Part shown: positions 28,206 to 37,979 of the stretch, in pieces
Layout: each line of letters starts with the position of its first letter
Position numbering within the stretch: the stretch's first letter is position 1
DNA from: Stagonosporopsis chrysanthemi
Lineage: Eukaryota; Ascomycota; Dothideomycetes; Pleosporales; Didymellaceae
DNA: 64,000 nucleotides
Direction of reading: 5' to 3'
Assembly: GCA_022560025.1 (NCBI GenBank)
Contig: JAFISE010000014.1
Coordinates: 1 to 64,000 of the forward strand
Translations under genes and position numbers: made by a program
The notes under the pieces: model-generated
The model's input: only the letters and a program-made list of their open reading frames with translations
The model's database searches: none
Told to the model about the DNA's origin: nothing

Positions 28206-30548
28206 CTACGAGAGCGCCAACTCACGCTCAGCCTCGCCAGCTCGTTTGACGATAGTATCCCGCTCCTGAGACGAAAAGACTCTGGCAGCAACGAAAGAAT
28301 CGGTGATCGTAGTTACAGCCCGTACGAACGCATCGTGCGACGAAAACGGCGCCTGATCCCAAAGAACATCGAGGAACGTTGGCCCATCACTGCCTGGCGA
28401 TGTGATGTTTGCAACCGGGACATCGTACTTGGGCAATCCATCGTTGCGCTTCCGATTTGGCACACCGGTATCGATCGTTCCGAAGACGACCTTCGGCTCG
28501 ACACGGCGGAAGTATGAGGACACCGGCTGCGTGTCGCTGATATAGTACGGTCGGACGGTCAGAGTCGTGTTGGAAGACGACGAGGTAGCGAACAATGCAT
28601 CACCGCTTGGAGTGGTACTCGCACGTCTGATAGCAGCGTGCTGGTAGTCGCCGTCTAGTTTGAGATGTTGGTACAGGGAGAGCGGCCAGTAGCCACCTGC
28701 AGGAGGCTCGCCGATAGTTTGCAACAGAATGGGTCCCCACATGAGAGCTTGAGTGTCCGGACGGTCGAGTGCGCGCTCTACATGGATGGTGAAAGGCATC
28801 TGCACTTCGATTACGTCGTTCGGGTTCCAGGTCCGCTCCAGAGACACATAGGTACTGGGTTGTGGACTGTTGATCGCTTGAACCTCTCCATTGATGGTGA
28901 CGTTGAAGCCTTTCCGTATCCAACCTGGCACGCGTAGTTTGATATTCAGCGGTCCTTGCCCGGTGACTGTCAGCTTGGTCGAGCCTTCGCGAGGGAAAGC
29001 TGTTTCCTGCTTGATTGTGAAACCTTTTTCTGCCCAATCCAGGGTGGATGGAATGAACAAGTTGACCCAAAGCGTCGAATCGTCTGCAGAACGCAGGTAG
29101 ACAGTCTCTTGATACTTGGTGTGACTCTCCATTCCTGTGCCGCCGCAACAAGTGCCTGTGTTCCCATACTCACGTGGTGCTCCAGGCGACAAAGGCTGGA
29201 AGTAGGTCATCTGAGGATCAGAGTTATCGTTTGTGTCGGCGCGCGAGCCTGTGATCATGTTGAACAGGCCACGTTCGTAATGGTCCATGTACGTAGCATC
29301 ATGTTCGTGCAGGAATAGGTTCCTCGCCAATTTGAGTGTATTGTATGTCGTGCAGGTCTCTGCACCATTGTCGGCAATGGCGTTGGCAATGTTATCACGG
29401 TTCTGAAATAGCTCTGGATTTTCACTGAATCCAGGAACGTTGCCGCCTGTTCCGCCGCTGGCAAACTGGCGGTGCGGTATTACCCACTTGAAGAAATTCT
29501 TGGCGGCAGTGAAGTACTCATCAGCGCCACCATGCTCGAAAATTCTCAAGTACCCGAGGAACTGCGGTACATGTGTGTTGGCGTGTAGGCGCTCGGCGCG
29601 GCGTCGACCAGGCTTGTCTTGAGGCATAACCACAAGTATGTCTTGATCTGCAACTGTCGCGCCGAACAAAGACTCGCGGTTGTCAAAAGCTTTAGCTGTC
29701 TCCAGATGTTTATCATTGCCGGTCAAAGCAAATATCTCTGGGAAGACTTCGTTGGCACCACCAAATTCACCGGCAATGTATGTGTCCCACATGTAGTTGA
29801 GGTCACTACGGGTCAGATTACCCTGGTAACCAGGCTGGTTCTTGTCTCCGACTGTAAGCGCGAGGTACGCCCAGTCGGCCATCGCAACGACTACTTCGAG
29901 GGCTTGGGTATTGTTGGTATTGTAGTAAGCATCGAGCAAGCCACGCATTATCTTATGCTGAGTATACCACCCTGCCCATGTGTTGGTACTAAGGTTGCTT
30001 CCGTAGACGGCAAAACGAGGAGGACCCAGACGTAGCACTGTATCTTCGGGAAGAGCACCAAGATAGCCTGGGTGTGTAGGTTGTCTCTGCTTGGTGTATA
30101 CCTCCTGGCACGCAGCCAACTCAGACACCATCCAATCGAGTTTGCTCTTGAAGACAACCTCGCCTTGATCGATGTATGCTTGCGACAGCGCCGACATGTA
30201 GTGTCCAGTCCAGTGGCCGCTGAGCAACCCGCCGTCCTCCCAACCACCAGGCGGAGTAACATCGCTCATGTTCGGTCGGCCAGCAACGTTATTGAAGAGC
30301 ACGAGAAACCGCCGCTCGTCATATGTTCGAATAAAGTCCTTGACGCGATCGCGTTTCTTTTGCAACAACCCATTGTTCAGCCGCACCTGGTCGAGTCTGA
30401 ACGGTCGGACCGGTGCTGTAGATCCCGGACCTACATCATCGTAGTTATTTGCCGGGGAAGATTGCCGACTAGATACAGTATGACTGAGGCCTGGTAGGGG
30501 TATTGAACCAATCACCAAGAAATGGAATAATCGACATGGGAAGATCAT
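28206..30548 (-). CDS. Secreted beta-L-arabinofuranosidase, glycoside hydrolase family 127 (DUF1680-type)
   Basis: Single exon, 780 residues. The N-terminus FHFLVIGSIPLPGLSHTV is a signal peptide. The (alpha/alpha)6 core is recognisable by HWTGHYMSALSQAY, WYTQHKIMRGLLDAY, HANTHVPQFLG and TYNTLKLARNLF. The GH127 zinc/cysteine centre is complete: Glu397 and Cys399 in AETC, and the Cys467-Cys468 pair in GTCCGGTGMESH, equivalent to Glu338, Cys340, Cys417 (nucleophile) and Cys418 of bifidobacterial HypBA1. C-terminal beta-sandwiches include LRVPGWIRKG. It would remove terminal beta-L-arabinofuranose from hydroxyproline-rich plant glycoproteins or pectic side chains, outside the cell; GH146 is a close alternative. 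The C-terminus after about 690 is less conserved and may contain an unrecognised splice. Confidence 0.9.
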   Translation of the reverse strand: MIFPCRLFHFLVIGSIPLPGLSHTVSSRQSSPANNYDDVGPGSTAPVRPFRLDQVRLNNGLLQKKRDRVKDFIRTYDERRFLVLFNNVAGRPNMSDVTPPGGWEDGGLLSGHWTGHYMSALSQAYIDQGEVVFKSKLDWMVSELAACQEVYTKQRQPTHPGYLGALPEDTVLRLGPPRFAVYGSNLSTNTWAGWYTQHKIMRGLLDAYYNTNNTQALEVVVAMADWAYLALTVGDKNQPGYQGNLTRSDLNYMWDTYIAGEFGGANEVFPEIFALTGNDKHLETAKAFDNRESLFGATVADQDILVVMPQDKPGRRRAERLHANTHVPQFLGYLRIFEHGGADEYFTAAKNFFKWVIPHRQFASGGTGGNVPGFSENPELFQNRDNIANAIADNGAETCTTYNTLKLARNLFLHEHDATYMDHYERGLFNMITGSRADTNDNSDPQMTYFQPLSPGAPREYGNTGTCCGGTGMESHTKYQETVYLRSADDSTLWVNLFIPSTLDWAEKGFTIKQETAFPREGSTKLTVTGQGPLNIKLRVPGWIRKGFNVTINGEVQAINSPQPSTYVSLERTWNPNDVIEVQMPFTIHVERALDRPDTQALMWGPILLQTIGEPPAGGYWPLSLYQHLKLDGDYQHAAIRRASTTPSGDALFATSSSSNTTLTVRPYYISDTQPVSSYFRRVEPKVVFGTIDTGVPNRKRNDGLPKYDVPVANITSPGSDGPTFLDVLWDQAPFSSHDAFVRAVTTITDSFVAARVFSSQERDTIVKRAGEAERELALS

Positions 30549-31198
30549 TGTTCCTCTTGGTCTTTCAAAACGATGTCTTGTGTCAAGAGGAGAGATTAGA
30601 TAGGAAAATTCGCATGCCAGAAGCTGTCTTCCATCCCGGCGATTGTTATAGGATCATTTGAGAGGAGAATCGTACGAGATGTTTTATCGATGTAACGCTG
30701 TTGATGATCGTCTTTCATGGATTCAACTCTCTCTCTCATTCGGGAAGCTCGAGGGAACAAGCCCAATCAATGCGGAAGGTCAGCTGTGGATATGAGAGCA
30801 TCCTCGACGAAACTTAAAGGTTGATCGTCGACGGGCGCCGGGAGAGTTGAGTGGAGAAGTGGGGCAGATTGTGGACTCGGCACAAGGCCGAGCGAGACAC
30901 ACTATCAACAACATCAGCAGAGCAGCAAGATACAACTCCTAGTTGGCGAGATATCAGGCTTACGAGGTTTTAGGAGACGAGCGACCGAGCCGCTCTACAC
31001 TGCTTGCCTTTGATGCTACGTCAGCATCGTGCTCGCATTGGACCTCCTGAAGCGTCACGGACTCTAGGCAACCACAAAAGGCACCCAACGAAGAGGACAA
31101 CGCAACTCCCTCACTGAAAATTGTCCTCACTGGGCATAACATATATTGGAGGAATCGGAAACATTGAGACAGTAGAATTAGTCTCTGCTCTTCTTCAG
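30549..31198. promoter_or_regulatory. Divergent promoter of GH127 and LRR-like secreted protein
   Basis: 650 bp between two starts, AT-richer than the surroundings. Two CreA-type hexamers (SYGGRG) stand two bases apart: GTGGAG at 30851-30856 and GTGGGG at 30859-30864, about 305 bp before the GH127 start. Paired sites are the usual functional form for carbon repression; this is inference from motif match. Confidence 0.4.
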
Positions 31199-32581
31199 AT
31201 GTATAACATGCGAGCAATCGCAATTTTCTCAACCTTAGCCTCCATCGTGCCGTATGTGGCCGCCGCACGTTGGACACGCAATGATACATGTCCAACTGAG
31301 ATAAAGACAACCATACCGAATTACAATTCGGATTTCAGTTCCATGGTATCAGTGCATGAAGCGCTGATTCAATGTCCCAACGTCACCTCGCTCGACTTGA
31401 AGGTCACACTTATCGGCTGCAGTGGGTGGCCTGACCGCTGGAACTTCCCATTCAACTACAATGGCGGGGACAGCTATCCGACTTTGAAGAAGCTAAGGCT
31501 TGACGGCTACGACTTTAGTAGCTCAGATGATGTTCGTCCGCCGTGGCAAATGCCCCTACGAGGAACGAGCGATATGGAGGCATGGACCTTTGGATTTTAT
31601 GATTGGATGAGAAGAGGGTACTGGAAGCCATGGTTACGGGCGCAGATATACGGCTACCCGCCGATACCCCCACCGAAGTCAAATCTTGATCTCTGGCTCG
31701 GAGCCATGAACTGGTCTGCGATCGAGGAGTTCGCTATCCGCGACTGCAGCAACGAAGTTCTCGAAAAATTGCCCTCACATCTGCAGTCTTTGCGAAAGCT
31801 AGAGTCTACAAACATCTCTTTCATCGAAGCATTGCCAAACAATACACTTGAGCGCTTGACTTGGATCGGTCCACATAAATACGGAGATCTTGACAGTATT
31901 CTTGAACATCAAGGTGAAAGACTAAAAGAGTTGGAGATCAGAGACGATGAGTTAAGCTACCCTTACATGCGCAGCAAGTTCAACGTGTCCATCATCCCAA
32001 AGATGGCCCCACATCTTACGCATCTTTCGATCAACGTTCCCCGCAACGGATCGTGGCCTCTCGAGTCGTTTCGGGCAGTAGCTCGGCTGTCACAACTTCG
32101 TTCACTGAACTTCTACTCCCATCTACAATCAGAGTGTCAACGACGAGTGCCTGAAAAGTACACCCGAGACTGGATCAAGTGGAGAGCCGTGCATGGCGAA
32201 AGTTGCTGCAACAATGAAGACCGATTCCAGAGGCCCTTACTCAACGAGAGTAACGCTGAGGAGCTATTCGACTTCATCAGAGATGCCAATGCTGGAGGAG
32301 CGCTTCAGAACGTAACTTTTCGCGTAGGTGATTGGACGCCGATCTGGGACGGTCCGGTCTACAGTCCACTTTGGATGGAGGGCAGGAAGGTCGAGATTCA
32401 TTGTTCAGTTGTTGGTAAGGAGAAGGCGGACAAATGCTGTGAGATGGTGACGTCCTATGGATACTGGCCACCAGAGACGAACACCAGGGGTGAGTCGAGT
32501 TGGATGTTCGAAGACGAGCCGTGGGATTTTGGAGAGGATATTAATGACGTTATCGCTTTCGCTTACCCAGATGCGCACTGA
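31199..32581 (+). CDS. Secreted LRR-like protein, unknown function
   Basis: Single exon, 460 residues from the ATG at 31199 (a second ATG at 31208 starts nine bases later). RAIAIFSTLASIVPYVAAAR is a good signal peptide. The body has irregular leucine-rich elements (VTSLDLKVTLIG, YPTLKKLRLDGYDF, LQSLRKLESTN, LERLTWIG, LKELEIRDDEL, LTHLSINVP, LSQLRSLNFYS), like the substrate domains of fungal F-box proteins, but there is no F-box. Several N-glycosylation sequons and paired cysteines (ESCCNNED, DKCCEM) fit an extracellular protein. There is no membrane segment at the end. Possibly an apoplastic recognition or adhesion protein; function unknown. Confidence 0.75.
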   Translation: MYNMRAIAIFSTLASIVPYVAAARWTRNDTCPTEIKTTIPNYNSDFSSMVSVHEALIQCPNVTSLDLKVTLIGCSGWPDRWNFPFNYNGGDSYPTLKKLRLDGYDFSSSDDVRPPWQMPLRGTSDMEAWTFGFYDWMRRGYWKPWLRAQIYGYPPIPPPKSNLDLWLGAMNWSAIEEFAIRDCSNEVLEKLPSHLQSLRKLESTNISFIEALPNNTLERLTWIGPHKYGDLDSILEHQGERLKELEIRDDELSYPYMRSKFNVSIIPKMAPHLTHLSINVPRNGSWPLESFRAVARLSQLRSLNFYSHLQSECQRRVPEKYTRDWIKWRAVHGESCCNNEDRFQRPLLNESNAEELFDFIRDANAGGALQNVTFRVGDWTPIWDGPVYSPLWMEGRKVEIHCSVVGKEKADKCCEMVTSYGYWPPETNTRGESSWMFEDEPWDFGEDINDVIAFAYPDAH

Positions 32582-32841
32582 TGGCTCGCCGTCCAGTACG
32601 TATCAAAGGCCAGGTTAAACAGGTCACATTTATAATAACGGGTCTTGATTCACTATCTCAATCTTCCTCTCGATAGGTTCACTTCTAGTCTGTAACACTC
32701 CATTATTCTTCGGCACCGCGGGCCACCGATGGTCAAGGTGCCTTGCAAAAGAGTTCCTGAAATCGACCGACTAATGGCGATCCCGTGAACAATCTGAAAG
32801 CAACTGATGCCAAGCATTTCCGACAGATATACCGCGAGGGC

Positions 32842-34185
32842 TCAATCGCGGTTGTTGATGCAGCGCATGCAGCTCGCAAAGTCGCAGTCACTGCAGTGCA
32901 TGACCCATGGTAGGTAGTCCGCGTCGCATCGTCGACAAGTGCCTGCATCTCGTCGGACCAAGTTGTGTACATGACGCGCAGGAGTCTCGGGATCGACCGC
33001 CATTGGGCGAGTGAGGTACTCTTCATCCCACTGAGGGCAGGAGCAGCGCTTCCAGTGCGTTCCACAGAGGTAGCAGAATTGGTGCTTGCATCGACACCTG
33101 GATCTGTTAATAGGTCTTTTTTTTTTACATACATCTGAGCTAACTCACGTCATATGAAAGCAACCTGTTTCTAGCTCGACCATGTTGTTGCAGTTGGTGC
33201 AGACCTGCCACTTGCTTCGCTTTGCAACATCCATGAGAAGCTGTACGTGGGGGTCGTCGGGACACAGTCCGTTGTGGCTCTTGTTCTTACACTGTACGCA
33301 AGTCTGATCCTCGCAGAAAACGCAGCTGGCGACGTCGTCGACGATATCCTTAGGTCGAATGAACTTCGAGCAGTCGGCATTGGCACAGTATGTAGGGTTC
33401 GGCGTAGCCAACTCTTCGACCTTGAGATCGAACTCTTTGACGAGCTCCCTGGGCAACATCATGCGGCATGTGTCGATTGGAAAAGGCTGTCTGCAGCACC
33501 GCGGTGGGAAGAGAGTCGTGTCTGAGATGGCGCTGGTGAAGAGGTCCAAGAGGCAGGTGCGACAGTAGATATGAGTACACGTTAGGCGGAGTGTTTCTTC
33601 AACAGGTAATACTTCCATACAGACATTACACTTGACGTGTAGCTCTGAAACCGGGACTTTGTTGTTCGCGGCCGCCTCTTCAGCTGAAATTGTACGAACG
33701 CCTCCAAGGGGTGCCCTATCAGCAATGATGGGCTGCACAGAGATCTTCTCAAGCACATAGTCGAGGTTGTCTTGGTCGAAGGCAGATGCGTACATCTGTT
33801 TTGCCATCTCCCATTGTGCGTCGTCTTCGTCGGTGTATGGTGTGTTATGCGGACAAGGTGCAGTATCTGCGTCACTGAGCGATAAACCAGCCAGTCTCAT
33901 GGCAAGTTCGTGGTCGCCGTCTATTTGGTTCTCTTCGTTAAGAAGCTTCTCGAAGGCGACGCGCTCGTGGTGCTCTTTCCTGAGGATGTTTAGCACCATG
34001 ATTTGACTTTCCAACTCCAAGAGTTGCTCGCCCAGATCGTATTGGATCGCTTTAAGATCAGCAACTTTGTCGATCGCTCCATGTTCTGCGGATCCATTGA
34101 TCTTGTGCAACATCTCTACTACATCTTCGAGTTGTAGCTTGATCGCTACCTTAGCCGACCGAGGATCCATCGATGCGAAACCCAT
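32842..34185 (-). CDS. RBR-type (RING-IBR-RING) E3 ubiquitin ligase
   Basis: Two exons, 34185-33149 and 33097-32842 (51-bp intron), 430 residues. An N-terminal coiled coil (about 40-90) precedes RING1 (CNVCMEVLP to CRTCLLDLF and PRCC, about 186-231), an IBR domain (CANADCSKFI, CVFCEDQTCVQC, about 267-308) and RING2 (CTNCNNMVELETGCFHMTC, 329-347, then CRCKHQFCYLCG). The catalytic cysteine is Cys342 in GCFHM, matching the RBR mechanism of a thioester intermediate. The intron falls inside RING2, so the unspliced frame would lack half the active domain. The C-terminal CSDCDFASCMRC adds further zinc ligands. Cytosolic; substrate unknown. Confidence 0.88.
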
Positions 34186-35021
34186 TGTGCCGTTGTTTGT
34201 CGGTTGTGAGCAGTTGCGATGCAGGTCAGAACCAAGGCTGTATATGATCTTCGGGTTATTTTAGCTTTGACAGCTAGACTGGCAACTAGTCTTGTCCCTG
34301 TCGGGGATCGGGCCGAACTGAGTGAAGGTGAAGGCAGCTTCAATACCGTCATTCCGCGCAGCAATCGTAATGACGCTTGAAAAGGACAGATGAACAGCCC
34401 CACATGGATTTTATTCCTTGTCAGATTCGTTGAGCTTGTTAGTCTGATGGTCGTTATGAAGGAGGTTGCAATGACGTCAATTGTATGGTAGCTTTGAGTT
34501 ATGCTGAGCGATAGTTTTGGAACGTCATACGGTATGAATTGAGAGTCACAATGGCTTGTGCGTAGCGTCTCGGGCCACTCATCGTGTGCTGTTGTGCGAG
34601 ATTGCCCACGGTCGTGGTCCAGCGCACGGAACGGGACACATGCAAAGGAACACGCACTTAGACCCACGACTTTCAGGATCAATGATAATAGCTTTCACTA
34701 GCTCTATATCGTTCAAGAATGCCTTGTTCGAAGGTGAAAGAGCTGGCGTGCAATGTCCACAGTACTTGCTCACTCTAGCAATGCTTTCACTTCCAGTATG
34801 CACATGAGTGCAAACCCTTGGCAGACCGTTTGTCTACAGATTAAAAGTGCAAAATTCTCGTTCCTCCTTGTTCATCACTCGACATCCCCTAGTCTCAACT
34901 GCACCTTCCCGCGACTATCGGCCCATTTGGGTCTAGCTCAGCGCACTTTCTCAATCAGTTTCTTCGCACCTTCTACTATCCCGAAGCTCTCACATCGGCT
35001 CTTTGAGCACCTGCTCTCATC
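34186..35021. promoter_or_regulatory. Divergent promoter with a perfect CRE palindrome
   Basis: 836 bp between the RBR ligase start and the coiled-coil gene start. TGACGTCA (34472-34479), a perfect ATF/CREB site, lies 287 bp upstream of the ligase. The 120 bp before 35022 are CT-rich, typical of a fungal 5' leader. No gene seen. Confidence 0.5.
34472..34479. promoter_or_regulatory. CRE (ATF/CREB) site TGACGTCA
   Basis: Exact eight-base palindrome in a divergent promoter. Stress-response bZIP factors of the AtfA type bind it; regulation of the RBR ligase is inferred only. Confidence 0.45.
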
Positions 35022-36653
35022 ATGAGCACCTCTGCTTCGTTCTGGGCTGCAAAGTCCGAAGGCGTGAAGTCACCCCAAGCGCAGGCTGGAGTCTCCGCGA
35101 GCAACAACATCCGCCCTGTGAAGAGCATGTCGTCTTCTCCCCAATCACGCACTCACGTTGACAAACTCCGAGGCGCCACCAACGGCATTACGAAGACCAA
35201 CTGGGCTGATAGCGATGATGAAGAGGAGTTCATTGCATCCTTCAACACATTCACGCGCATTCAAGAGCTCGAGAAGACTCTCGTTGCAAAAGATGCCCAT
35301 ATCACCGACCTTTCGGCTGCCTTACAAGACAAGGCCATCCTTGTAGTCGAGCTAGAGTCAGCTTTAGAGAAGCAAAGCTTTCGCCTTACTGGGCTCGAGG
35401 GTGCTTTCGATGCCTATGCTGCTCAGATCGAAGAGCTGAAGAAGGAGAACCGTAAGAAGGCTCTACACGTCCAGCAGCTTGTTGCAGACGTAGACGAAAA
35501 GGAACGGCGTATCTCAGCGCTCGAGACCGAGGTCGACGAGCAGTGTGCAACAATTGCCGAGCTTGATCTAGCTGACAATTCGACGCAAGTATCATCGCAT
35601 GATGCTCCAGAGGCCACCAAAGTCGCTTTGGAGGTCACTACTCCAGAGAAGGCCAAGGTTCAAAAGGATTTAGCCGACGCACCGTATCCGACTGTGGAGT
35701 TAGAAGTTGACACTGAATCTGGAAGTGGTACTGAGATCATCGTGCTTGCTACTCCAACTCCTACGCCTACTGCCGAAACTGCAGCTGGTCCGGCTGCAAA
35801 TCTATCGAGCTTCCCAGTCTTTGCCACTGCATCAACCATCAAGCAGACTACGCCGCCGCCACCTGCGCCTAAACTCAAGATGGCGGTGGACCTGTCCAAA
35901 TTCGGAAAGAAGTCAACCACCAAACCGATCGCGCCGAAGAAGAAGAAAGACGTTGCTTTGAGTAACGCTAGGAAGGATGGACCCACCCCTACTATCGACC
36001 CCTCCTCCGATATTCGAACAAAGAGCCTTGACGAGCGGGTGCTGTTCGCAAACGGTCCCAAGGTTGAAGTGAAGATGGGCGAGATCGCCCTTGCCAGAGT
36101 GCCTAAGTACGCCCTGATGCAATGTTCGGCCAAAGCATTCAGACACTTCTCGGAGAATCCCAACTCTGTATCCTTCGACCTGCCTGCCGGTTCTATGGAA
36201 GCTACTGCTGCGATGGCGCACCTGGACTGGATGAAGGAGATGACCTTCCAGCACCGAGTGTACTCTATTACCCTCTACTCTGACGAGAAGTTCGATGACA
36301 AGAACCTTCAGATCTGCCGTGCTGCGAGGGTTCTCGGTCTCAACAACATGTATGTGGGCCACTTCACGAAGATCTTCTGCGACCGTATTCGCTCCAACGC
36401 CGAGTCGGACGAATTCTTCTCCAAGGTCGCTGCAGTTGCCCACCCAGGGAACGACCCCATCTTTGACTGCCTTGCAAACAACCTGGCCAACCTCCGTCTA
36501 CGTGGAACTCTGAAGAATACTACCGCTGTTGAAGTTCTGTTCCAGCACCACGAGGGTCTAAAGACTAAGGTAGAGAAGATCGAAGAGCGTATGCGCAAGA
36601 AGCATGACGGTACTGGGCCCGCTAAGGGTCGAAAGGTCATTAACGTGGTGTAG
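35022..36653 (+). CDS. Coiled-coil protein with BTB/POZ-like C-terminal domain
   Basis: Single exon, 543 residues. After a Ser-rich leader and an acidic SDDEEEF patch comes a coiled coil (about 80-185) with a repeated pattern ELEKTLVAKDAHITDLSA, ELESALEKQSFRL, ALETEVDEQCATIAELD. A Thr/Pro linker and a KKKK basic patch follow. The last 190 residues (VEVKMGEIALARVPKYALM, FDLPAGSMEATAAMAHLDWM, LQICRAARVLGLNNMYVGHF) resemble the degenerate BTB fold of fungal proteins, which oligomerises or recruits cullin 3. The BTB match is by pattern only. No signal peptide or membrane helix. Confidence 0.65.
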   Translation: MSTSASFWAAKSEGVKSPQAQAGVSASNNIRPVKSMSSSPQSRTHVDKLRGATNGITKTNWADSDDEEEFIASFNTFTRIQELEKTLVAKDAHITDLSAALQDKAILVVELESALEKQSFRLTGLEGAFDAYAAQIEELKKENRKKALHVQQLVADVDEKERRISALETEVDEQCATIAELDLADNSTQVSSHDAPEATKVALEVTTPEKAKVQKDLADAPYPTVELEVDTESGSGTEIIVLATPTPTPTAETAAGPAANLSSFPVFATASTIKQTTPPPPAPKLKMAVDLSKFGKKSTTKPIAPKKKKDVALSNARKDGPTPTIDPSSDIRTKSLDERVLFANGPKVEVKMGEIALARVPKYALMQCSAKAFRHFSENPNSVSFDLPAGSMEATAAMAHLDWMKEMTFQHRVYSITLYSDEKFDDKNLQICRAARVLGLNNMYVGHFTKIFCDRIRSNAESDEFFSKVAAVAHPGNDPIFDCLANNLANLRLRGTLKNTTAVEVLFQHHEGLKTKVEKIEERMRKKHDGTGPAKGRKVINVV

Positions 36654-36879
36654 GGCCTCGTTAGGATTTGGGGTTCGAATTATGCTTATGTCACGCCGTA
36701 CAAGAACAGTGTTTAGTGATATCTTCGGGAGAAATTTGCACAATACGCCGTTTATGGTTGCGCATGCGATTATGATCTTGATAAAGTTTCATTTCGCCGC
36801 CGTAATCTGGTAGTACACAAAAGCAATGAATGCAACAACTTTTGAGAAATCCTGTGTGTGCATTTCGCATCCTTTACGC

Positions 36880-37593
36880 TTACGACGCTCGTATCAATCT
36901 TCGCTCGGCACTAACATCTGGCGACAGCCCCTTCAAAACCCGTGTTAACTCGTCCGCCGCCGCATCAAGGTTCTCATCTGAACACGGCTCCAACGCATCC
37001 AGAATGAATAACACCCTCGTTGTCATATCACTAATTCCCGTCCGCGAACACTGCCGCCAATTCCACCGCCTGCACGTAACTCCCTCATCATCACACCACA
37101 CCACCTCGCCCACAGGCGGTAACTCCGTGACCTTTTCCCCAGCAGCAGTGGTCTCGAATGCTTCCTTCCCCGTAGCCCGCACCAGCACCGGCGCGCCAAC
37201 ATACTTGTCTAGATCCTCGCCCCCAAACGGGATCTGATATTTGACGCTGATGGCGTTATAGATATCCGTCAGGCGATTGACTCGCGGCAGACCGCCCTCG
37301 GCGCGGCGCAGCAGGGACTCCAGACTCGAGCGCTCTTTCTTGGGTTTCGCGCCGAAGGCTTTGTACGTGTCGCGCCAGGCGGCGACATGGGGGATATCTG
37401 TCACTGGTGTCTGGGCGAGAGCGGTGCGGGCGCTGTCCTCAGCGGACTGGAGAAGGGCCTCGGATTGGGCGTCGCTTGGGCCCGGAGGAATGTTGGACAC
37501 TACGAGGAGGAGGGCGCGGTAGTCCGGGCGCAGGGTGAATATCTCTGGGGCGATTTTTGCGAGGTCTAGGATGGTACGGGATGCGGTGGACAT
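36880..37593 (-). CDS. Stand-alone B3/B4 (tRNA-binding) domain protein
   Basis: Single exon, 237 residues. The central and C-terminal part matches the B3/4 fold of the phenylalanyl-tRNA synthetase beta chain: LPRVNRLTDIYNAISVKY, PFGGEDLDKYVG, VLVRATGKEAFE, GEVVWCDDEGVTCRRWNW and the TTRVLFILDAL end. It has no synthetase catalytic core, so it is one of the free-standing B3/4 proteins. Some are thought to edit or bind tRNA, but the function of fungal ones is not known to me. Probably cytosolic. Confidence 0.82.
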   Translation of the reverse strand: MSTASRTILDLAKIAPEIFTLRPDYRALLLVVSNIPPGPSDAQSEALLQSAEDSARTALAQTPVTDIPHVAAWRDTYKAFGAKPKKERSSLESLLRRAEGGLPRVNRLTDIYNAISVKYQIPFGGEDLDKYVGAPVLVRATGKEAFETTAAGEKVTELPPVGEVVWCDDEGVTCRRWNWRQCSRTGISDMTTRVLFILDALEPCSDENLDAAADELTRVLKGLSPDVSAERRLIRAS

Positions 37594-37979
37594 GGTGGGT
37601 GTGGATGTGCACGGGGATTGAGAGAAGAGGTCAGATTGAGCGCTGCAGGACCTTGATATACTCTTGGAAAGGAGAAGACTGGCTTGTTGGCAAACGTAAG
37701 TCTTTGCTTGTGCTTCGTTATTCGTGAAGATATATTAATGCTATGAAGTGCGCTAGCGGCGCTAGAATGTAAAGATGTCATTCCTCACGCCCTTCGACCC
37801 ATTTGACGCAATAGACGCCCAACGAATCGTGTGGAGCCATATACATTTTGGTCGCTCTTTCTTTTTTTGTACCGTGCAGCGCCTGAACCAGAAAATGAAA
37901 TGTTCAGTATAGCAATGCAAACTGACTTGCAATTGGTGGCAATTTATTTCCAATCCAACAGGCCCTCCACCCATTGCGC
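37594..37979. other. Intergenic, 386 bp
   Basis: Lies upstream of the B3/4 gene and downstream of the large zinc-finger gene, both on the minus strand. It contains a poly(T) stretch at about 37859-37867. No gene seen. Confidence 0.5.
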
